A DNA stretch of 64,000 nucleotides from Sphingomonas sp. Root710. GTDB taxonomy: Bacteria; Pseudomonadota; Alphaproteobacteria; Sphingomonadales; Sphingomonadaceae. Shown here piece after piece: positions 1 through 8,421 of the stretch (position 1 is its first letter; each line of letters opens with the position of its first letter). The notes beneath the pieces are model-generated. The model worked only from the letters and a program-made list of their open reading frames with translations. It was not told where the DNA came from and searched no databases. The DNA lies in assembly GCF_001429065.1 (NCBI RefSeq), contig NZ_LMIB01000016.1, forward strand, positions 257,684-321,683. The letters are read 5' to 3'. A program made the translations under genes and the position numbers.

Positions 1-18
1 GCTTCCTGAGACGCCGTC

Positions 19-918
19 TCAGATCGGCTCGCCGCTCAGCCGCTGGCAGACCAGGTCGAGCTGGTCGAGGGTCGAGTAGCTGACGCTGATCCGTCCCCCC
101 CTATCGCCATGCTCGATCACGACCTTGAGACCGAGGATGTCGCCGAGCTGGCGTTCGAGCGCCTCGACATCGGCGTTGCCGCCGCCCGATTGCACTGTAG
201 CTGCCGCCGGCTTCGCGGCCTTGTCCGGCGCCCTGCCCTCGCGCGCAAGGCGCTCGGTTTCACGCACCGACAGGTCGCCATCGACCACCTTCACGGCGAG
301 CCCAACCGGATCGGGCGCGGTGATCAGCGCGCGGGCGTGGCCCATCGACAGCCGCCCGTCGGCGACCATGTCGCGCACCGGTTTCGGCAGGTCGAGCAGC
401 CGGAGGAGATTGGCAATATGGCTGCGCGATTTCGCTACCAGCTTGCCGATGGCCTCCTGGGTGTGGCCGAAATCCCCGATAAGCCGTTGATAAGCCTCAG
501 CTTCTTCGATCGCATTAAGATCCTGTCTCTGGATGTTCTCAACGATTGCGAGCTCGAGCGTGTCAGCGTCCGACAGCTCGCGGACGATGACCGGCACCTC
601 GTGAATCTGCGCGCGTTGAGCAGCGCGCCAGCGGCGTTCGCCGGCGACGATCTGATATGCGCTGCTGTGCGGACTCGGGCGCACGACGATCGGCTGGATC
701 AGCCCGCGCGCGGCGATCGACGCGGCCAGCTCGTCGAGCGCGGCATCGTCGAAATGGCGGCGCGGCTGTTTGGGGTTGGGCTCGATATGCCCGACCGAGA
801 TCAGCCGGACGCCTGCGGTGCGCGGCGCGGCGGGATCGATCGGTTGCTCGACCGCAGTCTCACCCATCAGTGCCGACAGGCCGCGTCCCAACCCGCGGCG
901 GGGCGTATCAGCGCTCAT
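19..918 (-). CDS. parB: Chromosome partitioning protein ParB
   Basis: CTPase DNA-clamp protein that loads at parS and spreads, working with ParA to segregate the replicated origin. The 299-aa product has the N-terminal ParA-contacting motif LGRGLSAL (about residues 10-17), the CTP-binding signature GERRWRA (93-99), the conserved ENIQR-DLN-IEEA stretch (127-140), a helix-turn-helix at about 150-172 and a C-terminal dimerisation tail ending ERQLGDILGLKV.... The ATG at 918 overlaps the parA stop in an ATGA arrangement; a longer upstream reading frame exists but lies within parA. It is the last gene of the rsmG-parA-parB group, and its target sites lie 1.3-3.3 kb upstream. Nothing unusual in length. 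Confidence 0.97.
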   Translation of the reverse strand: MSADTPRRGLGRGLSALMGETAVEQPIDPAAPRTAGVRLISVGHIEPNPKQPRRHFDDAALDELAASIAARGLIQPIVVRPSPHSSAYQIVAGERRWRAAQRAQIHEVPVIVRELSDADTLELAIVENIQRQDLNAIEEAEAYQRLIGDFGHTQEAIGKLVAKSRSHIANLLRLLDLPKPVRDMVADGRLSMGHARALITAPDPVGLAVKVVDGDLSVRETERLAREGRAPDKAAKPAAATVQSGGGNADVEALERQLGDILGLKVVIEHGDRGGRISVSYSTLDQLDLVCQRLSGEPI

Positions 919-1694
919 GCTGCCTGCGCCGTCTTGGTGAGGCGGGTAATGCATTCGCGGGCGAGCGCGATATAGGCTTCGGAGCCGGGGCAGCGATGGT
1001 CGTAGATCAACGCCGGCACGCCATGGCTCGGCGCTTCGGACAGGCGCACATTGCGCGGAATCACCGTTTCGAACACCACATCCCCCAATACCGCGCGGAC
1101 ATCCTCCGCTACCTGTTCCGACAGCCGGTTGCGCCGGTCGTACATTGTCAGCGCCACTCCCAGGATCGACAGCCCCGGGTTGAAGCGCGCGCGCACCCGC
1201 TCGATCGTGGTGAGCAGCTGGCTCAGCCCTTCGAGCGCGAAGAACTCGCACTGCAGCGGCACCAGCATCATGTTCGCCGCGACCAGCGCGTTAACTGTGA
1301 GCAGGCCAAGCGATGGCGGGCAATCGATCAGGCAGACGTCCCAGCGCTGCTCGTCCTGCGCCAGTGCATTGTGCAGGCGATGGGTGCGGCGCTCGACCTC
1401 GATCAGCTCGATTTCCGACCCCGACAGGTCGACCGTCGCGGGCACTATGTCGAGCCGCGGCACCTTTGTCGGAATCACCGCCTCGGTCAGCGTGCAATCG
1501 TCGCGGAGCAATTCGTAGCTCGACTTGGCGCGCTGCGACTGGTCGATGCCGAGGCCGGTCGAAGCATTGCCCTGCGGATCGAAGTCGACAAGCAGCACGC
1601 GCCAGCCCGTCGCCGCCAGTGCGGTGGCGAGGTTGATCGCGGTGGTCGTCTTGCCCACCCCACCCTTCTGGTTGGCGATGGCGATGCGGATCAT
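915..1694 (-). CDS. parA: Chromosome partitioning ATPase ParA (Soj family)
   Basis: Deviant Walker-A ATPase that binds nucleoid DNA and forms the gradient that pulls ParB-parS complexes apart. The 259-aa protein starts MIRIAIANQ followed by KGGVGKTT (10-17), the signature two-lysine Walker A; VDFDPQGNAS is the Walker A' region and CLIDCPPSLG the Walker B region. The start ATG overlaps the rsmG stop and the parA stop overlaps the parB start, so the three genes are translationally coupled. This is a chromosomal rather than plasmid ParA: there is no N-terminal HTH extension and it sits in the canonical gid-par cluster. Confidence 0.97.
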   Translation of the reverse strand: MIRIAIANQKGGVGKTTTAINLATALAATGWRVLLVDFDPQGNASTGLGIDQSQRAKSSYELLRDDCTLTEAVIPTKVPRLDIVPATVDLSGSEIELIEVERRTHRLHNALAQDEQRWDVCLIDCPPSLGLLTVNALVAANMMLVPLQCEFFALEGLSQLLTTIERVRARFNPGLSILGVALTMYDRRNRLSEQVAEDVRAVLGDVVFETVIPRNVRLSEAPSHGVPALIYDHRCPGSEAYIALARECITRLTKTAQAA

Positions 1695-2329
1695 CGGCGG
1701 TCCCTCTTGGCCCTGGGCTGCACCTGCGACGCGGCGATGATCGCCGCTTCGGGATCGGTCAGGCTCTGCACGATCCGGAAGTCACCCTGCCATGAACCCG
1801 TGGCGGCTTCCAGTTCGGATGCTGCACTTCGCCCCTTCGGGAGCAGCCAATGGGTCCCGCCATGCGAAAAACGATGCGCCAGTGGCAGCAGCCGGTCTAG
1901 CGGAGCGAAGGCGCGCGCGCTGATCACGTCCTGCGCGCTGGCGTCGAGCATCTCGAGCCGCTTGCCTGCTACCGTCACCCGGTCGGCGATGTCCAGCGAA
2001 TCGGCGATATACTGGAGGAAATCGATCCGCTTCCGCCGCGATTCGACCAGGGTCATGTGGAGCCCCGGCATCATCAGCGCGACGACGATACCAGGAAAGC
2101 CCGCCCCCGATCCAAGGTCGATCCAGCGCGTTGCATCTTGGGGGGCGAGCGGCACAAGCTGTGCCGAGTCGACGATGTGCCGTGCCCAGATATGATCGGC
2201 GGTCGACGCCGCGATAAGGTTCTGGCGGCTCATCTCGTCGATGATCAGATCGACGAGATGTTCAAGCCGATCCAATGTTCCACGTGGAACATGCGGCTCG
2301 AGCCAGGCGCGCGCTTCATCCTCGGTCAT
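1691..2329 (-). CDS. rsmG: 16S rRNA m7G527 methyltransferase RsmG (GidB)
   Basis: Methylates N7 of G527 in 16S rRNA using S-adenosylmethionine; loss typically gives low-level streptomycin resistance. The 212-aa product has the SAM-binding motif GSGAGFPG at residues 73-80, followed by [13 protein letters not shown]. The start at 2329 is chosen because it gives an ATGA overlap with the mnmG stop; a much longer upstream frame is a shadow of mnmG. A parS site lies inside codons 13-18 and encodes part of HVPRGT. Coupled to mnmG upstream and parA downstream. Confidence 0.95.
   Translation of the reverse strand: MTEDEARAWLEPHVPRGTLDRLEHLVDLIIDEMSRQNLIAASTADHIWARHIVDSAQLVPLAPQDATRWIDLGSGAGFPGIVVALMMPGLHMTLVESRRKRIDFLQYIADSLDIADRVTVAGKRLEMLDASAQDVISARAFAPLDRLLPLAHRFSHGGTHWLLPKGRSAASELEAATGSWQGDFRIVQSLTDPEAAIIAASQVQPRAKRDRR
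2276..2291. promoter_or_regulatory. parS: parS centromere site 1
   Basis: The 16-bp perfect palindrome TGTTCCACGTGGAACA matches the bacterial parS consensus TGTTNCACGTGNAACA at every fixed position. It lies in the 5' part of rsmG, within the coding sequence, about 1.4 kb from the parB start. ParB nucleates here. Confidence 0.95.
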
Positions 2330-4188
2330 GCTGCGACGCTGCGGCGGGCGTGGACCATGATCGCGGCGAGCGCGGCCGGAGTGATGCCCCGGATGCGGCC
2401 GGCGGCGGCGAGATCGGCAGGCCGGGCACCGTTGAGGCGCTCGACCATTTCGTTCGACAGCCCGCCGATCGAACGATAGTCGGCGATCCCCGCCAGGCTG
2501 ATCGCCTCGTCGGCGCGGAGCCGGGCAATCTCCAGATCCTGGCGGATGAGATAGGGCGCGTAGCGGCAATCCTGAATGATCTCATCAAGGACTTCGCGCG
2601 GTGATTCGGCAAGTTCGGGAAGCAGACTCACCACATGCTCGGCCCCGACTTCGCCGTAGCGCAGCCAATCCGACAGCGAACGCTTGGCGTGATCGGCCGC
2701 CACGGCCGCGCCCGTCCCCGCCATCTCGGCGGCCGTGATCGATCGCCCGTCAAGCGCGGCCCCGATCCGGGTCCGCGCCGCTTCCCACGCGACATGTACC
2801 GCGCGCCGCGCGGGAGAGATCGCGCCCAGCGCATCGGCCCAGCCCGTCAGCCGCGTATCCGCATTGTCGGCGCGGAGGCGGAGGCGATATTCGGCGCGTG
2901 CGGTGAGCATGCGATAAGGTTCGGAGACACCCTGCAAAGTAAGATCGTCGACCATCACCCCGATATAGCTCGTCGCCCGGTCGAAATGGATCTCGTCGCG
3001 GCCGGCGGCATGGGCCGCTGCGTTCATCCCGGCAACCAGCCCCTGTGCCGCCGCTTCCTCATAACCGGTGGTCCCGTTGATCTGCCCCGCGCAGAACAAC
3101 CCTGGCAGCGCGCGCAGCGCGAGCCCGGCGGTCAGTGCCCGCGGATCGATATAGTCATATTCGACCGCATAGCCAGGCTGGACGATCTCGACCCGTTCGA
3201 GTCCCGGCACTGTTCGCAACATCGCGAGCTGGACGTCTTCGGGAAGCGAGGTCGATACGCCATTGGGGTAGATCAGATGATCGTCCAGGCCTTCGGGTTC
3301 GAGGAATATCTGATGGCCATCACGATCGCCGAACCGATGGACCTTGTCCTCGATCGATGGGCAATAGCGCGGCCCGACCCCTTGGATCATCCCCGAGAAA
3401 AGCGGCGAACGATCGAGCCCGGCGCGGATGACGTCATGGGTCGCCTGATTGGTGCGGGTAATCGCGCATGCGAGCTGCGGCACGGTCCGTCCCTCGGACA
3501 TTGCCGAGAAGGTCCAATCGCTATCATCCGACGGCTGACGGTCGAGCGGCGCCCAATCGATCGTCCGCCCATCGAGGCGCGGTGGAGTGCCTGTCTTGAG
3601 CCGTGCGATCGGCAGATCGAGGGCGCGAAGCTGGTCGGCCAAGCCGACCGCCGCCGCCTCCCCTACGCGACCACCATCGCGGCAGTCCATACCGAAATGG
3701 AGCTTGGCGTTGAGGAAGGTCCCGGTCGCCAGCACCACCGCCCGCGCGGCCAATTGGCGGCCGTCGGCGAGGACGAGCCCCTGTGTTCCACGTGGAACAT
3801 TACCGATGAGCAACCGCTCGGCCGAGCCTTCGATGATCTCGAGCATCGGCAACTCGGCGAGAAGGTCGTGGATCGCGGCTTTGTACAATTTGCGGTCGGC
3901 CTGGACGCGCGGACCCTGAACCGCTGCGCCCTTGCTGCTGTTGAGCATACGATAGTGGATCGCGGCCCGATCGGCCGCCCGAGCGATCAGTCCGTCGCAG
4001 GCATCGACCTCCCGAACCAAATGTCCCTTGCCGAGTCCGCCGATCGCGGGGTTGCACGACATTGCACCGATCATGTCGCGGCGCATGCTGACGAGCGCCA
4101 CCCGCGCGCCCATACGCGCCGCCGCTGCCGCCGCCTCACAACCGGCATGGCCGCCGCCGACCACGATCACATCAAAGCTATCCGCCAT
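2326..4188 (-). CDS. mnmG: tRNA uridine-34 carboxymethylaminomethyl enzyme MnmG (GidA)
   Basis: FAD-dependent subunit that with MnmE installs cmnm5 on the wobble U34 of several tRNAs. The 620-aa protein opens with the dinucleotide-binding motif [12 protein letters not shown] (about residues 9-20). The middle includes the GidA signatures [11 protein letters not shown] and the glycine-rich [14 protein letters not shown]. Length is normal. Its stop overlaps the rsmG start. A second parS palindrome is embedded in the coding region and is read as NVPRGT. MnmG and MnmE are both present here, as expected for partners. Confidence 0.97.
   Translation of the reverse strand: MADSFDVIVVGGGHAGCEAAAAAARMGARVALVSMRRDMIGAMSCNPAIGGLGKGHLVREVDACDGLIARAADRAAIHYRMLNSSKGAAVQGPRVQADRKLYKAAIHDLLAELPMLEIIEGSAERLLIGNVPRGTQGLVLADGRQLAARAVVLATGTFLNAKLHFGMDCRDGGRVGEAAAVGLADQLRALDLPIARLKTGTPPRLDGRTIDWAPLDRQPSDDSDWTFSAMSEGRTVPQLACAITRTNQATHDVIRAGLDRSPLFSGMIQGVGPRYCPSIEDKVHRFGDRDGHQIFLEPEGLDDHLIYPNGVSTSLPEDVQLAMLRTVPGLERVEIVQPGYAVEYDYIDPRALTAGLALRALPGLFCAGQINGTTGYEEAAAQGLVAGMNAAAHAAGRDEIHFDRATSYIGVMVDDLTLQGVSEPYRMLTARAEYRLRLRADNADTRLTGWADALGAISPARRAVHVAWEAARTRIGAALDGRSITAAEMAGTGAAVAADHAKRSLSDWLRYGEVGAEHVVSLLPELAESPREVLDEIIQDCRYAPYLIRQDLEIARLRADEAISLAGIADYRSIGGLSNEMVERLNGARPADLAAAGRIRGITPAALAAIMVHARRSVAA
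3784..3799. promoter_or_regulatory. parS: parS centromere site 2
   Basis: Second exact copy of the palindrome TGTTCCACGTGGAACA, inside mnmG. It is identical over all 16 bases to the copies at 2276 and 4227, despite lying in coding sequence under different constraint. Confidence 0.95.
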
Positions 4189-4226
4189 GCGTGGGCGCTA
4201 TCCCACCAGGCGATTTGAGTCAAAAA

Positions 4227-4242
4227 TGTTCCACGTGGAACA
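4227..4242. promoter_or_regulatory. parS: parS centromere site 3
   Basis: Third exact copy of TGTTCCACGTGGAACA, in the 57-bp gap between mnmE and mnmG, 4 bp downstream of the mnmE stop codon. It is the only one of the three outside coding sequence. Confidence 0.95.
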
Positions 4243-4245
4243 TCG

Positions 4246-5547
4246 TCATTTGCCGATGCAGAACCGTCCGAATAAGCCGTCTAGCATGTCCTCGGTGCCG
4301 GCCCTGCCCGTCAGACGATCGACCGCCGCGCGCGCCAGTCTCAAGGCTTCGGCGACCAGCACAGGATCTCGCTCGGTCTTGGCCAGCGTCAGAGCCTCGG
4401 CCGCTGCATCGATCGCCTCGCGCTGGCGCAGCGACAGAGCGGCTTCGTCTTCGCCGGGTAGCAGGTCAGCGGCGCGGCGCAGTAACAGCGCAATCAGCGC
4501 ATCCATCCCTTCGCCACTGGCCGCGGATAACAGCAGGTCGTGCGCGCTCGGCGGGTGATCGACCCGATCACACTGTGCCCCGATCTTCAGCGCGCCTGGC
4601 GGCGCGTCATCAGGTTCACCAAGCCACAATATCATGTCCGCCGCCGCTATCGCCTGGGCAGCGCGATCGATGCCAATCCGCTCGACCTCATCATCGCCGC
4701 CATCGTGGAGACCGGCGGTGTCGATGAGCAGGAAAGGAACCCCGCCGAGCGCGACCGGCGCCTCGATCAGGTCGCGGGTCGTCCCGGCGATCGGGGTCAC
4801 GATCGCCGCCTCGCGCCCGGTCAGCGCATTGAGTAGGGTCGACTTGCCCGCATTGGGCGGCCCAGCCAGGACGACCCGGATGCCGTCGCGGAGGCGCTCG
4901 GCCGAGGGCCGTCCGCGCCAGCGAGCGATGTCGGCAGACAGCGCTACGAGTTCGGCGGCGAATCCCGGATCAAGGGGCGCGACATCCTCTTCGTCGGCGA
5001 AATCGAGCTGGGCTTCGAGCCGCGCCGACAGCGACAGCAGCGTCATCTGCCAACCCTCGATCGCGCGGCTGAGGGCACCATCGGCGAGCAGCATTGCATT
5101 GCGGCGCTGCGCTTCGGTCTCGGCGGCGAGCAGGTCGGCCAGCCCCTCGGCCTCGTTGAGATCGATCCGGCCGTTCTCGAAGGCGCGGCGGGTGAACTCT
5201 CCGGCTTGCGCCGCGCGCAGGCCAGGGAGCCGCGCAAGCGCGCCGAGGACCGCGCTTGTCACCGCCCGGCCGCCATGGAGATGAAGCTCGGCCATGTCCT
5301 CTCCGGTGGCGCTGCCCGGGCCCGGTAGCCAGAGCAGCAGCGCACGATCGAGGGCCAAGCCGCTGTCGGGATCGGCGAGAGTTCGCAGGCTGGCCCGGCG
5401 CGGCGCGGGCCGCTTCCCCGCTGTCAGCCGGTCGAGCGCAGGTCCGGCGTCGGGCCCGCTGATCCGGACGACCGCCACCCCGGCGGGCGGTGCGCCGCTC
5501 GACAGGGCAAAGATCGTCGCGGGTTTACTTGCCGCCGCCGGAGGCAC
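4246..5547 (-). CDS. mnmE: tRNA modification GTPase MnmE (TrmE)
   Basis: GTPase partner of MnmG in wobble-uridine modification. The 433-aa protein has the N-terminal tetrahydrofolate-binding domain (HGGRAVTSAVL, GEFTRRAFENGRIDL at about 117-130). A G domain with the P-loop GPPNAGKS (229-236) and the following TTRD switch is inserted in the helical domain. The C-terminal FCIGK carries the invariant cysteine of the family. Start at 5547; it overlaps the 3' end of the DUF6489 gene by 23 bp, suggesting co-transcription from upstream. Confidence 0.96.
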   Translation of the reverse strand: MPPAAASKPATIFALSSGAPPAGVAVVRISGPDAGPALDRLTAGKRPAPRRASLRTLADPDSGLALDRALLLWLPGPGSATGEDMAELHLHGGRAVTSAVLGALARLPGLRAAQAGEFTRRAFENGRIDLNEAEGLADLLAAETEAQRRNAMLLADGALSRAIEGWQMTLLSLSARLEAQLDFADEEDVAPLDPGFAAELVALSADIARWRGRPSAERLRDGIRVVLAGPPNAGKSTLLNALTGREAAIVTPIAGTTRDLIEAPVALGGVPFLLIDTAGLHDGGDDEVERIGIDRAAQAIAAADMILWLGEPDDAPPGALKIGAQCDRVDHPPSAHDLLLSAASGEGMDALIALLLRRAADLLPGEDEAALSLRQREAIDAAAEALTLAKTERDPVLVAEALRLARAAVDRLTGRAGTEDMLDGLFGRFCIGK

Positions 5548-5767
5548 GGCTCATCTGATCGAACATGGTGCGCCACAGGTTCATCCCGGCCTCACCCATC
5601 GGATTCCAGTTACGCATCATCGTCTCGACATTGTCGGGAGTGATGCCTTCATCGATCATCTTCTTCAGCTTGTCGGTATAGGCCTCATGGACTGCGGTCA
5701 TGTCGGGCAGCCCCATGAAGCGGCGCGCCTCCTCGGGCGTGCAATCGACATCGACCGTGACCTTCAT
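5525..5767 (-). CDS. DUF6489 family small protein
   Basis: An 80-aa protein of the sphingomonad DUF6489 type (MKVTVDVDCTPEEARRFMG..., then KKMIDEG, ending in an Met/Trp-rich segment and a Gly tail). The start at 5767 is preferred over an in-frame ATG at 5803 because GGAGG stands 5 bases upstream of 5767. The function is not established. The predicted fold is short amphipathic helices without a signal peptide, so probably cytoplasmic. It overlaps mnmE and heads the same transcription unit. The family name is recalled from sequence appearance, not searched. Confidence 0.8.
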   Translation of the reverse strand: MKVTVDVDCTPEEARRFMGLPDMTAVHEAYTDKLKKMIDEGITPDNVETMMRNWNPMGEAGMNLWRTMFDQMSRASGGGK

Positions 5768-5830
5768 GCCCGCCTCCGGAGAGATTGAAACCTGCGACAC
5801 CATGGCTAGAGTCTCGGGCAGCGCGCGTCC

Positions 5831-6310
5831 ATGACAAAAGCACTTATCCCCTCGCCGCTCGGGCCGGTCGTCATCGACGATGACGGTGCCCGGCTGCGAT
5901 CGATTCACATCCTTGGCGATGGCGAAGCGTCCCCCATCGGGCTGGACGATCCCGCGACTGGTTCACTGGCCGCCGAGGCGGTTCGCCAGCTCTACGCCTA
6001 TTTCGACGACAGCGATTTCCGCTTCGATCTCCCGCTCACCCCGGCGCCGAGCCTGCGCGGCGCAGCGCTGCGGGCGGCGATCGCCGCTATCCCGTCCGGC
6101 GAGACGCTCAGCTATGGCGCGCTGGCTCGCATCGCCGGCTCAGGCCCGCGCGCGATCGGCCAGGCCTGTGCGCGCAATCCCTTTCCCATCGTCATCCCCT
6201 GTCACCGGGTGGTAGGCAGCGGCGGCGCGATCGGCCATTATTCGGGCGGGCGCGGAGTCGTGACCAAGACATGGCTGCTCGACCATGAGCGTAGAGGAGG
6301 TTTGCTATGA
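5831..6310 (+). CDS. ogt: Methylated-DNA--protein-cysteine methyltransferase (Ogt type)
   Basis: Suicide DNA-repair protein that takes O6-alkyl groups from guanine onto its active cysteine. The 159-aa protein has the active-site PCHRV (residues 123-127, acceptor Cys124), the arginine-finger/HTH region ALRAAIAAIPSGETLSYG and the SGGRG helix end. It is a single-domain Ogt/AGT without an Ada regulatory domain. It is the first gene of a rightward operon; its stop overlaps the ATG of the hydrolase. Divergent from the DUF6489-mnmE unit, with a 63-bp gap between start codons. Confidence 0.93.
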   Translation: MTKALIPSPLGPVVIDDDGARLRSIHILGDGEASPIGLDDPATGSLAAEAVRQLYAYFDDSDFRFDLPLTPAPSLRGAALRAAIAAIPSGETLSYGALARIAGSGPRAIGQACARNPFPIVIPCHRVVGSGGAIGHYSGGRGVVTKTWLLDHERRGGLL

Positions 6311-7008
6311 AAAGTTTCACAGAAATCAATGTGTTGGATCATGGCGGTGAGGAATTTCTCGCTTATACTTCCCAGCCCGTTTCGACGCCCAAGGCTGCGA
6401 TCATCGTCATCCAAGAGATCTTCGGGGTGAACGAGGGCATCCGCGCCAAATGCGACGAATGGGCGTCAAAAGGCTATCTCGCGATCGCGCCCGACCTGTT
6501 CTGGCGGATCCGCCCCGGCATCGAGCTGGACGCCGACGTTCCCGATCAGCTGCAGGAAGCTTTCGGCCTGTTCGGGCAGTTCGACCAGGAAGCCGGCATC
6601 CGCGACATCGAGGCAACGATCCGCGAAGCGCGCAAGATGGTAGATGGCGGCAAGGTCGGCGCGGTCGGCTATTGCCTTGGCGGGCGGCTTGCCTTCATGA
6701 CCGCCGCACGTACCGACATCAACGCTTCGGTCGGCTATTATGGCGTCGGCATCGACGGGTTGCTCGGCGAGAGCCACGCCATCGCCCACCCGCTGCTGCT
6801 CCATATCCCGCAGGAGGATCATTTCGTCGGACCCGATGTGCAGGAAAAGATGCATGACGGGCTCGACGGCCATCCCAAGGTGACGCTTTACGACTATCCG
6901 GGGCTCGACCATGGCTTTGCCGCGCAGATGGGCAAGCGCCGTGACGAAGCGGGCGCCCAGCTCGCCGACAGCCGCACCGAAGCATTCTTCGCCCAACATC
7001 TCGCATGA
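6307..7008 (+). CDS. Dienelactone hydrolase family protein
   Basis: Alpha/beta hydrolase of the dienelactone hydrolase family, 233 aa. The nucleophile cysteine is Cys123 in GYCLGG, the acid/oxyanion glutamate lies in IQEIFGVNEG (about residues 35-44), and the histidine is in GLDHGF near 200. A cysteine rather than serine nucleophile fits carboxymethylenebutenolidase, but substrate cannot be read from sequence and no chlorocatechol-pathway genes are nearby. The ATG overlaps the ogt stop (ATGA) and the 3' end overlaps the quinone reductase start, so the genes are translationally coupled. Confidence 0.9.
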   Translation: MKSFTEINVLDHGGEEFLAYTSQPVSTPKAAIIVIQEIFGVNEGIRAKCDEWASKGYLAIAPDLFWRIRPGIELDADVPDQLQEAFGLFGQFDQEAGIRDIEATIREARKMVDGGKVGAVGYCLGGRLAFMTAARTDINASVGYYGVGIDGLLGESHAIAHPLLLHIPQEDHFVGPDVQEKMHDGLDGHPKVTLYDYPGLDHGFAAQMGKRRDEAGAQLADSRTEAFFAQHLA

Positions 7009-7982
7009 GCGACTATCGGCTGATCGTCCGCGCCTTCGGCGGCCCCGAGCTGATCGAGGCCGAACCGATCACCGCCGGGCCCCTCGCGCCCGGCCAGGCG
7101 CGGGTCCGCCATAGCGCGGTCGGGGTCAACTTCATCGACACCTATCACCGCACCGGTCTGTATTCCCAGCCGCTTCCGGCGGGCCTGGGGGTAGAGGCCG
7201 CGGGCGTGGTCGAGGCGCTGGGCGAGGGCGTGACCGGGCTCAGCGTCGGCCAACGGGTCGGCTATGCGGTTGCGATGACGGGCGCTTATGCCAGCTGGCG
7301 CGACATCAGCGCCGAACGGCTCGTGCCGCTACCCGACGCGGTGAGCGACGAGATCGCCGCCGCCGTCCTGCTCAAGGGCATGACCGCGCATGCGCTGATG
7401 TTCGGCTGCGCGCGGATCGAACCGGGGCAAAGCGCGCTCGTCCATGCCGCCGCTGGCGGGGTCGGCCGGCTGCTGGTCCAGTGGCTCGCGGCGATCGGGG
7501 TCGACGTCATCGCGCATAGCGGCTCACCCGAAAAGGCGGCGATCGCCACCGGCCTCGGCGCGCAGCTGTCGCTCGTTTGCCCGCAGGAGGAGCTGGCCAA
7601 GGCGGTACGTGATGCGACCGGAGGGCGCGGCGTCGATGTCTCCTTCGACGGCGTTGGGGCAGCAAGCTTTTCGGCCTCGCTCGACGCGCTCGCGCCGCGC
7701 GGTCATCTCGTCAGCTATGGCAATGCCTCGGGCCCGGTGCCGCCGTTCACCCCGCTCGAGCTCGCCTCGCGCGGTTCTCTGTCGCTGACCAGGCCGCGGC
7801 TGTTCGACTATATCGCGACCCGCCCTGAGCTGGAGGCGACCGCCGCCGCCCTGTTCGCGATGATCGCCGCGGGCAAGCTCGACGTCGAGATCGGACTGCG
7901 CCTGCCGCTGCGGGACGCCGCCGAGGCGCATCGCGCGCTGGAGGGACGGCGGACGACAGGGTCGATCATCCTCACCCCGTGA
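7005..7982 (+). CDS. NADPH:quinone oxidoreductase (zinc-independent MDR family)
   Basis: 325-aa medium-chain reductase/dehydrogenase of the QOR type, expected to reduce quinones with NADPH. It has GroES-like residues 1-120 (VGVNFIDTYHRTGLY is the QOR signature; GLGVEAAGVVEALG) and a Rossmann domain with AAAGGVGRLLVQWL at about 145-160. The zinc-ligand cysteines of alcohol dehydrogenases are absent. The start overlaps the hydrolase stop and its stop overlaps the GTG of the next gene. With the hydrolase and Ogt it suggests an electrophile or alkylation-damage response, which is inference. Confidence 0.92.
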   Translation: MSDYRLIVRAFGGPELIEAEPITAGPLAPGQARVRHSAVGVNFIDTYHRTGLYSQPLPAGLGVEAAGVVEALGEGVTGLSVGQRVGYAVAMTGAYASWRDISAERLVPLPDAVSDEIAAAVLLKGMTAHALMFGCARIEPGQSALVHAAAGGVGRLLVQWLAAIGVDVIAHSGSPEKAAIATGLGAQLSLVCPQEELAKAVRDATGGRGVDVSFDGVGAASFSASLDALAPRGHLVSYGNASGPVPPFTPLELASRGSLSLTRPRLFDYIATRPELEATAAALFAMIAAGKLDVEIGLRLPLRDAAEAHRALEGRRTTGSIILTP

Positions 7983-8359
7983 TCGTCGGGCCGCTGACGG
8001 CACTGCGCGGTTGGGCGCGGGCGCTGAAGAGGGATGTCGTCGCGCTCTGGATCGCCGCGCGCGACCCGCGCACGCCATGGCGCGCCCGGCTGCTCGCCGG
8101 GGCGGTCGCCACCTATGCGCTGAGCCCGATCGACCTCATCCCCGACGCGATTCCGGTGCTCGGCGTGCTCGACGACCTGCTGATCGTCCCCGCTGGCCTG
8201 TGGCTCGCGCTGCGCTGGGTGCCGCCCGCGCTGATGGCCGAATATCGTGCCGCCGCCCTTGACCGGGATAGGCCACGCAGCCGGATCGCCGCAGCGGTAA
8301 TCATCCTGCTCTGGCTGGGCGCGATCGGCATCACCCTATGGTGGTGGCGCGGGCGCTGA
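7979..8359 (+). CDS. YkvA family membrane protein (DUF1232)
   Basis: 126-aa membrane protein with the DUF1232 core, LLAGAVATYALSPIDLIPD followed by IPVLGVLDDLL, and a C-terminal transmembrane helix (about 97-120) ending in WWWRGR. Function of the family is unknown. The GTG start overlaps the preceding TGA (GTGA), making it the fourth coupled gene of the ogt operon. A strong hairpin follows directly. Confidence 0.85.
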   Translation: MIVGPLTALRGWARALKRDVVALWIAARDPRTPWRARLLAGAVATYALSPIDLIPDAIPVLGVLDDLLIVPAGLWLALRWVPPALMAEYRAAALDRDRPRSRIAAAVIILLWLGAIGITLWWWRGR

Positions 8360-8369
8360 TCCCAAAAGA

Positions 8370-8393
8370 AAAGGCCCGCTCGCGCGGGCCTTT
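8370..8393. terminator. Bidirectional rho-independent terminator
   Basis: GGCCCGC (8373-8379), a 4-base loop TCGC and GCGGGCC (8384-8390), flanked by an A-run on the left and T-run on the right. It lies between the convergent ykvA-type gene and the PEP-CTERM gene, so it can terminate both. Confidence 0.85.
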
Positions 8394-8421
8394 CCTCATT
8401 CGATCATTCACCCGAGAGGGT

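Noticed and set aside
2635-4218. 527-aa open frame on the + strand opposite mnmG
   Set aside because: Antisense shadow of a GC-rich gene; no family motifs, while the minus strand encodes full-length MnmG.
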